Shown in pieces: positions 1 to 9,915 of a stretch of DNA of 64,000 nt (positions are counted from its first letter, which is position 1; every line of letters begins with the position of its first letter). Location: the NCBI GenBank assembly GCA_963844845.1, contig CAWJPW010000008.1, positions 558,001-622,000 on the forward strand, read 5' to 3'. Source of the stretch: CAWJPW01 sp963844845 (GTDB lineage Bacteria; Acidobacteriota; Thermoanaerobaculia; Thermoanaerobaculales; Sulfomarinibacteraceae). The notes beneath the pieces were generated by a model, which saw nothing but the letters and a program-made list of their open reading frames with translations, had not been told where the DNA came from and made no database searches. A program made the position numbers and the translations under genes.

Positions 1-320
1 CAGCTCCTGGGCCTCGCCCTGGGGGGCCGCACGGTGAAGCTGCCCTTCGGCCACCACGGCGGCAACCACCCGGTGCGGGAGATCGCCACTGGCCGAGTGC
101 TCATCACGTCGCAGAACCACAACTATGCGGTGGAGGAGGCCTCCCTTCCGCGCGAGGTGGAGGTCACCCACCTCAACCTCACCGACGGCACGGTGGAGGG
201 GCTCGCGCTGCCCCGTCAGGGCGTGGAGGCGGTCCAGTTCCACCCGGAGGCCGGGCCCGGCCCCTCAGACGCGGTCGAGCTCTTCGCCCGCTTCGCCGCG
301 CGCTGCCGGGAGGCTGGCTC

Positions 321-324
<4 letters not shown>
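1..324 (+). CDS. carA: Carbamoyl-phosphate synthase small subunit, C-terminal part
   Basis: This frame is open from the first base, so the gene begins upstream of the window and only about the last 107 residues are present. They are the C-terminal part of the class I glutamine amidotransferase domain, which hydrolyses glutamine and passes ammonia to CarB for carbamoyl phosphate synthesis (arginine and pyrimidine pathways). The HHGGNHPV motif is visible. The catalytic His and Glu lie in FHPEAGPGP near the end. The stop overlaps the carB start by 4 bp (GTGA), so the two subunits are translationally coupled. Identification is firm because of these motifs and the neighbour. Confidence 0.95.
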
Positions 325-3494
<3,170 letters not shown>

Positions 3495-3511
3495 CGCCCC
3501 CCGCCCACCCA

Positions 3512-3915
3512 CGCGGGCCCGGACCGCGACCGGCGCCGCGACCGGAGGCCGGGACCGCCACCGGAGGCCGGGCCGCGACCGGAGCAGGTCACCTCCGGCG
3601 GGACCTGCCATCCATGGCATCTTTCCGGGAGCGCCTCCTTACTCGGAGCGCGCGTGCGGAAAATGCCATGGGTGGCAATCCACGGGTACTCCGCTCGCAG
3701 GAGTGGCCCCGAACGACCACGCAGGCGACTCGGCGCTGGGGCCCGGGGGCGGGCTCGTTGCCGTCCGCCGGCTCGTGTCGCTGCCGCCCCCGGGGCCGCG
3801 CCGACGGGCGGTCGCACAGCGACCACCCGGGAGCCGGTGTCGGGAGCATCGGCGACCGGGACCGTGGACCGCAGCCGGGGCCGGGGCCGGGACGGGGACC
3901 ACGGCCGGTTCCGTA
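3512..3915 (+). repeat. Structured intergenic repeat, copy R1
   Basis: The 429-bp gap between carB and the convergent zinc-ribbon gene holds no credible gene. It carries a copy of an element found twice more in the window (R2 and R3). The conserved core is about 3581-3851. Visible hairpins are GCAGGTC/GACCTGC (3584-3590 with 3602-3608); a 20-bp stem with one bulged C (3606-3626 with 3658-3677); an 11-bp perfect stem (3742-3752 with 3784-3794); and 3805-3815 with 3819-3829 (one mismatch, ACA loop). An 82-nt block (3729-3810) matches R2 with five substitutions and no gaps. Both flanks (3512-3580 and 3852-3915) are degenerate GGGACC/GGCCGG repeats. Function unknown; a structured RNA is inferred. 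Confidence 0.85.
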
Positions 3916-3923
3916 GCCGCAGA

Positions 3924-4841
3924 CTAGCCCGGCGTCCTGAACTCGGCGAGCAGCCTGGCGTCCATCAGGTCCCAGCGGCTGCCCTCGATGCGGTAGAGCT
4001 GGCGCCCGCGCACGAACACCCGATCGAGCTCCCGCTGTACCTGCGCCCGGTCGTTGGAGAGGCGCAGGGTGTGCTCCAACCGCACGTAGCTGATGAAGAC
4101 GAGGTCGTCCCCGTCGTCGAGGACACCGTCGCGCCCGGCGGAGTCCAGCTCGAGCCGGAGCCACGAAGTGGCGGCGAAGTCGGGCCGACCCAGGGCGAAG
4201 AAGCTGGTGTTGAGGCCCGCCGCAAGGTCGGCGGCCACCTGGGGATCGGCCGCCCAGGCGCCGGCGCGGGCGAGGGTTCGCGACCGCACCCGGTAAGACC
4301 GCCCCCAGCCGTCCACGGCACGGACCTCGTAGAAGGCGCGGACGCTGGCGGGAGCCAGGGAGGCATCAGCGGCCGAGAAGAGGAATGGCAACCAACCCCT
4401 CACCTGCATTGTGGAGTAGGGAGCGAGCCGGGCGACCCAGTCACCCTCGAAGGCGGGCGCTTCGAGCTCCCGCACTGCGAACCGGGCCGTCGCGGCAGCG
4501 ATCTCGTGGGCCCGGTGGAGCGTCACGAGGGTGGCTGCGCGGCCGCCGTCACCCAGCGCCAGCCAGCGCAGCGTGGTGCCGAGGTCGGATCCCGGCCCCA
4601 CCGTACCGAGGCGCAGAAAGCCCGCCACGGGAAGCGCGACCAACGCGCCCCAGACGAGCAGGCGCGCAGCGACGGCGGCCGGGTGCACGCGACGGCGCTC
4701 GCCCCGCGCCGCCGCCACGGCGAGGTCAACGCCGCACGACGGGCAGAGGCTCACTGAGGACGGCAGGGCCGCCCCGCAGGCGGGGCAGTCGGGGAGATCG
4801 CGGCGGCGGTCGTCAGGTCCCACCGCCGGAGCATAGCCCAC
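3924..4841 (-). CDS. Zinc-ribbon membrane protein of unknown function
   Basis: A 305-residue protein that I do not recognise as a named family. The N-terminus has one four-cysteine zinc ribbon (Cys 19, 22, 33, 36, in CPACG and CPSCG). A single hydrophobic segment follows at about residues 60-78. The remainder, about 220 residues, is presumably extracytoplasmic and has no motif I know. The arrangement (cytosolic zinc ribbon, one membrane span, outer domain) is common among bacterial envelope proteins of unknown role. The GTG start at 4841 has no clear ribosome binding site; an in-frame GTG at 4823 is an alternative. The gene is convergent with carB, with repeat R1 between them. Confidence 0.75.
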   Translation of the reverse strand: MGYAPAVGPDDRRRDLPDCPACGAALPSSVSLCPSCGVDLAVAAARGERRRVHPAAVAARLLVWGALVALPVAGFLRLGTVGPGSDLGTTLRWLALGDGGRAATLVTLHRAHEIAAATARFAVRELEAPAFEGDWVARLAPYSTMQVRGWLPFLFSAADASLAPASVRAFYEVRAVDGWGRSYRVRSRTLARAGAWAADPQVAADLAAGLNTSFFALGRPDFAATSWLRLELDSAGRDGVLDDGDDLVFISYVRLEHTLRLSNDRAQVQRELDRVFVRGRQLYRIEGSRWDLMDARLLAEFRTPG

Positions 4842-4879
4842 CGGCTAGCGGGTCCGCTACCGGTGCCCAATGCGGGGGG

Positions 4880-4907
4880 TTACAGTTGCGGCAACTGATG
4901 CTATCCT
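4880..4907 (+). promoter_or_regulatory. Candidate promoter of the RRM gene
   Basis: TTACAG (4880-4885) and TATCCT (4902-4907) lie 16 bp apart in an unusually AT-rich patch upstream of the RNA-binding protein gene. The spacer contains the palindrome GTTGCGGCAAC (4885-4895), a possible operator. The implied leader is about 100 nt. This is a sequence-only prediction. Confidence 0.4.
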
Positions 4908-5016
4908 GTTCACCACGAGAAACCGGCTCTGGATGGCGACAAACTTGGTAAGCGCGCCATCGCGGAGTCGAAGTTGGGTTGGGTGTGAGTGGAGAAGGAA
5001 GGAGCGAGGGCCGAAG

Positions 5017-5367
5017 ATGCCGAAGAAGCTTTTTGTGGGAAATCTGAGCTGGAACACGACCGACTCCAAGCTGCTCGAGGCTTTTGAGCAGTTCGGGGAG
5101 GTCACCGAGGCCAAGGTGATTACCGACCGTGAAACCGGCCGCTCGCGCGGCTTTGGGTTCGTCACCTTCGTCGACGGAGAGGCCGCTGACGGTGCCGTCG
5201 CCGCCATGAACGGTTCCGACCTCGACGGACGGCCTATCCGGGTCAACGAGGCCGAGGAGCGCGGCAGCCGCGGCGGCGGCGGCGGCGGCGGTGGCCGGCG
5301 CGGTGGCGGCGGCTACGGCGGCGGCGGCGGCTACGGCGGCGGCGGCGGCGGCCGCGACCGCTGGTAA
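5017..5367 (+). CDS. Glycine-rich RNA-binding protein (RRM)
   Basis: A 116-residue protein with one RNA recognition motif and a glycine-rich tail, like the cold-inducible Rbp proteins of cyanobacteria and other bacteria. RNP2 is LFVGNLSW near residue 4 and RNP1 is RGFGFVTF near residue 45. The tail consists of Gly runs with Arg and Tyr (repeats of GGYGG) and ends in RDRW. The start is placed at the ATG of MPKKLF because the RRM begins there and purine-rich GGAAGGAG and GAGGG lie just upstream; an in-frame ATG at 4870 would add 49 low-quality residues. It likely acts as an RNA chaperone. A strong terminator follows. Confidence 0.93.
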   Translation: MPKKLFVGNLSWNTTDSKLLEAFEQFGEVTEAKVITDRETGRSRGFGFVTFVDGEAADGAVAAMNGSDLDGRPIRVNEAEERGSRGGGGGGGGRRGGGGYGGGGGYGGGGGGRDRW

Positions 5368-5391
5368 ACCGAGCTTTCGAGACCAACCAAC

Positions 5392-5424
5392 GGAAAAGCC
5401 CCCCGGACCCCGGGGGGCTTTTCC
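5392..5424 (+). terminator. Strong intrinsic terminator after the RRM gene
   Basis: A perfect 15-bp stem (5392-5406 with 5410-5424) with an ACC loop. The stem has runs of A on the left and T on the right (GGAAAAGCC, GGCTTTTCC), so it can also terminate the convergent ispH transcript. Confidence 0.9.
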
Positions 5425-5474
5425 TTCGCTGATCTCTCGTCCTGGCTGACGGGCCGGCCGGCCGGCCTGGCCGC

Positions 5475-6341
5475 TCAGCCGCTGGCGGTGACCGCGCGGT
5501 GGGCCCTCAGGTGTTCCTCCACCTCGTCGAGCAGGGCGTCCGGAGTGGAGGCTCCGGCTGTGAGCCCCACGCACGCAACCCCTTCGAGCCACGTTGGATC
5601 GATATCCGACGCCCCCTGGATCAGGTGGGAGGGCTTGAGCCGAGAGGTGATCTCCCACAGGTGGCGGGTGTTCGCCGAGAGCTTGCCGCCTACCACCAGC
5701 ACGAGCTCCACCTCTGGGTCGGCGGCCAGCTCGCGGGCCGCGTGCTGGTTCTCCTTGGTGGCGTAGCACACGGTGTCGGCGCGGGTCGTGCTCGGGTTGG
5801 CAGCTTCGATGTGGCGGACGACCTCTTCGTAGTCGTCGGAGTTCAGGGTCGTCTGGTAGAACACCGTCACGCATGGAAAGGCGCCCCAGTCCACCGCGCG
5901 TGCTTCGTTCAGCGTGGAGAGGACGTGAAAGTCCGCCGGGGCGAGGTCGTGGGTGTAGCCCACCACCTCGCGGTGACGGGGATCGCCGATGAAGACCAGG
6001 TGCGCCCCCTGGGCAAGGGCGGCGCGGGACTCGCGGTGGATGTCGTAGACGAACTTGCACGTGGTATCGAGAATCTCCAGCCCGCGCGCGCGGGCACGGT
6101 CGTGGAACGAGGCCGGGACCCCGTGGGCCGAGAACACGATGGTGCCGCCCCCCGCCTCGTCCAGGGAGTCCACCGTGCGCATGCCGAGCTTCTCCATCTC
6201 CTCGACCACCCGCTCGTTGTGCACAACCTGCCCGAGGATGGCGCCGCGCCCCCCCGCGGCTACGAAGCGGCGGACCTTGAGGTCAGCGACCCGAACCCCG
6301 GAGCAGAAGCCATACTTGGTCGCACGCTTGACGCGGATCAT
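5475..6341 (-). CDS. ispH: 4-hydroxy-3-methylbut-2-enyl diphosphate reductase
   Basis: IspH/LytB is the last enzyme of the MEP isoprenoid pathway. It is a [4Fe-4S] enzyme that reduces HMBPP to IPP and DMAPP. The three cluster cysteines are at positions 13 (GFCSG), 95 (DTTC) and 192 (DTVCYAT). Substrate-binding residues are His41 (HNERVV), His73 (SAHGV), His123/Glu125 (HREVVGY), Ser222/Asn224 (SANTRHL) and Ser265 (GASTPD). Several motifs differ slightly from the usual forms (SSN and DTICxAT), so it is a divergent branch, but all key residues are present. The ATG follows GGAGGGTGC, a good ribosome binding site. At 288 residues it is of normal length. Confidence 0.94.
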   Translation of the reverse strand: MIRVKRATKYGFCSGVRVADLKVRRFVAAGGRGAILGQVVHNERVVEEMEKLGMRTVDSLDEAGGGTIVFSAHGVPASFHDRARARGLEILDTTCKFVYDIHRESRAALAQGAHLVFIGDPRHREVVGYTHDLAPADFHVLSTLNEARAVDWGAFPCVTVFYQTTLNSDDYEEVVRHIEAANPSTTRADTVCYATKENQHAARELAADPEVELVLVVGGKLSANTRHLWEITSRLKPSHLIQGASDIDPTWLEGVACVGLTAGASTPDALLDEVEEHLRAHRAVTASG

Positions 6342-6419
6342 GCACCCTCCAGGCGCCGGCGCCGCACCGACGCGACATCCATAGTAACGCGTCCGTTTCT
6401 CAGCGGCCAGACCGCTGTG

Positions 6420-7628
6420 TCAGCGACCGATCGGTGGTGATGCTGACGCCGGCCTCCACCAAGGCGCCAGGCGCCTGGCGTAGGCGGCGTAGGCGGCGTC
6501 GAGGTCGGCGACCGCGTCGCCCCCGAACTTCTCGAGCCAGGCGTCCGCCAGCACGAGGGCCAGCACCGCCTCCACGATCACCGGCGCAGCGCCGATGGCG
6601 GTGACGTCCGAACGCTCCCAGTCGGTGGTGGCGCTGGCGCCGGTGCCGAGGTCCACCGACGGCAGACCGCGGCGGAGGGTCGCGATGGGCTTGAAGAAGG
6701 CCCGCACCACCAGGTCGGCGCCGTTGGTGACGCCGCCCTCGAGCCCGCCGGCCCGGTTGCTCGGGCGGGTGAGACCGTGGGCGGAGGCCACAATGGCATC
6801 GTGGGCCTCGGAGCCCACCGCCCCAGCGACCTCCAGGCCCGCGCCCAGGGACACCGCCTTGACCGACGGGATCGACGCCAGCGCCTGGGCCAGCCGTCCG
6901 TCCAGCTTGCGGTCCCAGTGCACATGCGAGCCGAGCCCCGGCGGCAGGCCGCGTACCACGGCGCCCACCACCCCGCCCAGGGTCTCGCCGGCGGCGCGCG
7001 CGTCGCGCACCGCCTCCACCAGGCGCTCCTCGCCGTCAGGATCGGGCGTCACCAGTGGAGAGTCGGCGCGCACCCGCTCCAGCAGGTCCCAGTCGGGTGG
7101 GCCCTCGTGCACTCCGTGCGGGCCGAGGCGCAGCACTCCGGCGCGGAAGGCAACCCCGTAGCGCCCCAACAGCTGCGCGCACACCGCGCCGGCAGCGACG
7201 CGCGCAGCCGTCTCCCGCGCGGAGGCGCGCTCCAGCACATTGCGCAGGTCGCCGGTCTGGTCGGTACCCAGGCCACCGGCCAGGTCGGCGTGGCCGGGCC
7301 GCGGGATGTGCACCGCGCGCCGCACCGCGGCCTCCGCTTCCACCTCCCACGGATCCATCGCCGCCGCCCAGTTGGCAAAGTCGCGGTTGGTGATGGTCAG
7401 CACCAGGGGAGAGCCCAGGGTCACGCCGCCGCGCAGGCCTCCGGTGACCTCGGCGCGGTCGCGCTCGATGCGTTGGCGGCCACCGCGGCCGAAGCCGTGT
7501 TGGCGGCGAGCCAGCCAGGCGTCGACCACCGCCCGATCGATGGCGAGCCCGGCCGGCAGCCCCTCCAGCACCGCCGTCACGGCCGGACCATGCGACTCAC
7601 CGCCGGTGAGCAGGCGAAGCCGCCTCAC
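6420..7628 (-). CDS. aroC: Chorismate synthase
   Basis: AroC converts 5-enolpyruvylshikimate 3-phosphate to chorismate with reduced FMN. Visible signatures are GGESHG at the start, GRGGRQRIERD, RPGHADLAGG, RASARETAARVAAGA and SNRAGGLEGGVTNG. I place the start at the GTG at 7628 because the family begins just before GGESHG and because this GTG overlaps the previous gene's stop (GTGA), which implies coupling. This gives 402 residues; the open frame extends 54 codons further upstream without family similarity. Another shikimate gene, aroB, lies about 5 kb away on the other strand. Confidence 0.95.
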   Translation of the reverse strand: MRRLRLLTGGESHGPAVTAVLEGLPAGLAIDRAVVDAWLARRQHGFGRGGRQRIERDRAEVTGGLRGGVTLGSPLVLTITNRDFANWAAAMDPWEVEAEAAVRRAVHIPRPGHADLAGGLGTDQTGDLRNVLERASARETAARVAAGAVCAQLLGRYGVAFRAGVLRLGPHGVHEGPPDWDLLERVRADSPLVTPDPDGEERLVEAVRDARAAGETLGGVVGAVVRGLPPGLGSHVHWDRKLDGRLAQALASIPSVKAVSLGAGLEVAGAVGSEAHDAIVASAHGLTRPSNRAGGLEGGVTNGADLVVRAFFKPIATLRRGLPSVDLGTGASATTDWERSDVTAIGAAPVIVEAVLALVLADAWLEKFGGDAVADLDAAYAAYARRLAPWWRPASASPPIGR

Positions 7629-7960
7629 CGCGCGTCTCCGCGCCACACGAACGAGACGGTCACCCAGCGTCCCGGCAGAGGGACCCCTTCGAGCTCCTCG
7701 ATGCGGCGATCGAGGGGGTCCGAGGCTTCGAGGGTGAGGGTCATGCCGTCCACGATACGACGTTCGCAGGCGAGATCCAAGGTCGCCCACGACCCGCCGG
7801 TGCGGGGGTCACGAAAGCGTGCCGCCCAGCTCACCCGCCCCGGCCCCCGTGACTCCCACCAGCCGCTGTACACGGCCTCAAGTCTCGGGTGGGTGAGGGG
7901 GTAGCGGGAGCGCGCGAGATCGACCGCGGAGTCCAGCCACTCGAGACCCAGGCGCTGCAT
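7625..7960 (-). CDS. Small protein of unknown function upstream of aroC
   Basis: The last 111 residues of this open frame look like a real protein: amphipathic, rich in Trp, Arg and Glu, with a regular beta-strand pattern (for example WATLDLACERR and RWVTVSFVW). I do not recognise the family. Its stop overlaps the aroC start (GTGA). The in-frame ATG at 7960 has no convincing ribosome binding site. A start with signal peptide and a good ribosome binding site lies upstream at 8093 in another frame, so the intact protein may be secreted and interrupted by a one-base shift near 7965-8000. The C-terminal frame is the confident part. Confidence 0.6.
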   Translation of the reverse strand: MQRLGLEWLDSAVDLARSRYPLTHPRLEAVYSGWWESRGPGRVSWAARFRDPRTGGSWATLDLACERRIVDGMTLTLEASDPLDRRIEELEGVPLPGRWVTVSFVWRGDAR

Positions 7961-8093
7961 CTGCCGCGGACCCTGTCCGCGACGCCACCACCTCGGTGGC
8001 GCCGGCGAAGCGCGGCGCCCCGGTCGGCGAGTCCGCCGCCGCGAGTGCTGCAATACCCATGAGCGCTCCGATACAAAGGTGACTCCGACGCAC
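7878..8093 (-). other. Signal-peptide start, possibly the frameshifted 5' end of the 7625 gene
   Basis: A GTG at 8093 is preceded by GGGAG at proper spacing and opens a frame beginning MRRSHLCIGALMGIAALAAA, a typical signal peptide, followed by a short Ala- and Pro-rich stretch. The frame runs out at 7878 with Arg- and Pro-rich shadow-like sequence. The downstream protein of the adjacent frame begins to look real at about the same point. A single inserted or lost base in 7960-8000 would join them into one secreted protein of about 155 residues. It could be a sequencing error or a genuine pseudogene. Confidence 0.45.
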
Positions 8094-8156
8094 CGATTGC
8101 TCCCATCTCTACCGCGGCGGAATGCTACGATGCATTGCCGAAGCCGGGAGGATACC

Positions 8157-9848
8157 GTGCGCGCTCTCACCTGCCGTGTCCTGTGTCAGCTCGTCGCCCT
8201 CGTCACCGCCGCCGCTGCCGCGGCGGCCCCGGTGCCCCAGACCGTCGAGCTCACGCTTCTCCACACCTCGGACGTGCACGGTCACGTGCTGCCCTTCGAC
8301 GACGCCCGCAACCGGCCGGCCAATGGCTCCCTCGCCCAGGTGGCCACTCTGGTTGACCGACTTCGCGCCGCCGCCGGCCACCCGGTGCTTGTGCTGGACT
8401 CGGGCGACACCATCCAGGGGACACCGCTCGAGGAGTTCGCGCATGTCCGCTGGGGCGAGCCCTCCCCCACCATCGCGGCCATGAACCGGATCGGCTACCA
8501 GGCCATGGCGGTTGGCAACCACGAGTTCAACTTCGGCCTCGACGTTTTGCGCAGCGCTCAGCAGCAGGCTCACTTCCCCTTCCTCTCCGCCAACACTGTG
8601 CGCGCCGGCACCGACGAGCCCGCGTTCCGTCCCTACGTGGTCCTCCAGGCCGGGCCGCTGCGGGTGGGGGTGCTCGGGCTCACCACGCCGCGCATCCCCG
8701 GATGGGAGATGCCCGAGCACTATCCCGGCCTCGCCTTTCAGCCCATGGACGAGGCCGCCCGCCGCTGGGTCCCGGTGCTGCGCGGCAAGGAGCACTGCGA
8801 CCTGGTCGTGGTGCTCGCCCATACCGGTTTCGAGCGCGACCCCGACTCGGGCGAGTCCAACGGCACCGAGGAGGAGAACTTCGCCTGGCGCCTGACCCGG
8901 GTGCCCGGCATCGACGTGCTCCTCACCGGCCACGCCCACCAGGACATCCCACCGCGCCTGCTCAACGGCGTCATCGCGTCCGAGCCGTCGAGCAGGGCGC
9001 GGCGGCTCACCCGCATCGACCTCGCCTTGAAGCGGGACGAGACGGGCTGGGCCGTGGCACGGTGGACCGGCGAGAACCTCCCCACCGAGGAGGTTCCGGC
9101 GGATGCCAAGATCATGGCGGCGGACGCCGCCCTGCACGAGCGCGTGGTCGCGGCCCTCGACGGGCCGGTGGGCCACACCGAGCGGGCGGTGACAGTCCAC
9201 GGCTGCCGACTCGGCGACTGCGCCGCCATGGACCTGGTCCACGCCGCCCAGCTGGCGGCCTCGGGCGCCGACCTCTCCCTCGCCTCGTTGCTCACCGACG
9301 GCACACCCGACCTCGAGCCCGGGCCCATCACCTGGCGCTGGGTGTACGCGCTCTACGTCTATCCCAACACCCTGGTGGCGGTGCGCCTCACCGGCGCTCA
9401 GGTCAAGGACGTCCTGGAATACGCGGCGCGCTACTATGACGGCCTCGAGTGCGACGGCAACGCCGGCTGCACCGTGCTCGTCGACCCGCACGTGCGCCAC
9501 TACAACGTCGACAGCCTCGAGGGTCTGAGCTACCGCATCGACCCGACCCGCCCCGAGGGTGATCGGGTGCGGGAGCTCACCTACCACGGCGCGTTCGTCG
9601 ACCTTCACGCCAGCTTCACTCTCGTCTGCAACAACTACCGCGCAGCCGGCGGAGGCGGGTACCCGCACCTGAAGGACGCGCCGGTGGTGTGGAAGAGCTC
9701 GGAGGAGATGACCGGGCTCATCGGCGACTACCTGGCGCTCCACAACCCCTGGAGCGCCACCACCGACGGCAACTGGTGGATCGCCCCCGACATCGTGGCC
9801 GAGCGCCCTTGTCAGGTCGCAAAGGAAGAGGATAAAGTAGCGCCGTGA
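8157..9848 (+). CDS. Secreted 5'-nucleotidase / cyclic nucleotide phosphodiesterase family hydrolase
   Basis: A 563-residue metallophosphoesterase of the UshA/CpdB/YfkN group, acting on nucleotides or nucleotide sugars outside the cytoplasm. The GTG start at 8157 is supported by GGGAGG five bases upstream and is followed by a signal peptide ending in an Ala run. The two-metal motifs are all present: Asp39/His41 (TSDVHGH), Asp81-Asp84 (DSGD), Asn121-His122 (GNHEF), His222 (LAHTG) and His259/His261 (GHAH). The C-terminal half is the substrate-binding 5'-nucleotidase domain, ending with NNYRAAGGGGY-type sequence. Exact substrate cannot be read from sequence. The TonB receptor gene follows after 67 bp. 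Confidence 0.9.
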   Translation: MRALTCRVLCQLVALVTAAAAAAAPVPQTVELTLLHTSDVHGHVLPFDDARNRPANGSLAQVATLVDRLRAAAGHPVLVLDSGDTIQGTPLEEFAHVRWGEPSPTIAAMNRIGYQAMAVGNHEFNFGLDVLRSAQQQAHFPFLSANTVRAGTDEPAFRPYVVLQAGPLRVGVLGLTTPRIPGWEMPEHYPGLAFQPMDEAARRWVPVLRGKEHCDLVVVLAHTGFERDPDSGESNGTEEENFAWRLTRVPGIDVLLTGHAHQDIPPRLLNGVIASEPSSRARRLTRIDLALKRDETGWAVARWTGENLPTEEVPADAKIMAADAALHERVVAALDGPVGHTERAVTVHGCRLGDCAAMDLVHAAQLAASGADLSLASLLTDGTPDLEPGPITWRWVYALYVYPNTLVAVRLTGAQVKDVLEYAARYYDGLECDGNAGCTVLVDPHVRHYNVDSLEGLSYRIDPTRPEGDRVRELTYHGAFVDLHASFTLVCNNYRAAGGGGYPHLKDAPVVWKSSEEMTGLIGDYLALHNPWSATTDGNWWIAPDIVAERPCQVAKEEDKVAP

Positions 9849-9915
9849 TCCGTACGGTCGTGGCGAGCTCTCAGAACCGTTGCGAGGGACTTCTATCTTG
9901 AGGAGGAGGACGACG

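Noticed and set aside
3512..3915. R1 as a group II intron, IS or CRISPR-type element
   Set aside because: No reverse transcriptase or transposase frame, no domain V-like motif, no terminal inverted repeats and no regular spacer pattern.
5270..5360. GGC-rich tandem repeat that could suggest a repeat array
   Set aside because: It is the coding sequence for the glycine-rich tail of the RRM protein.
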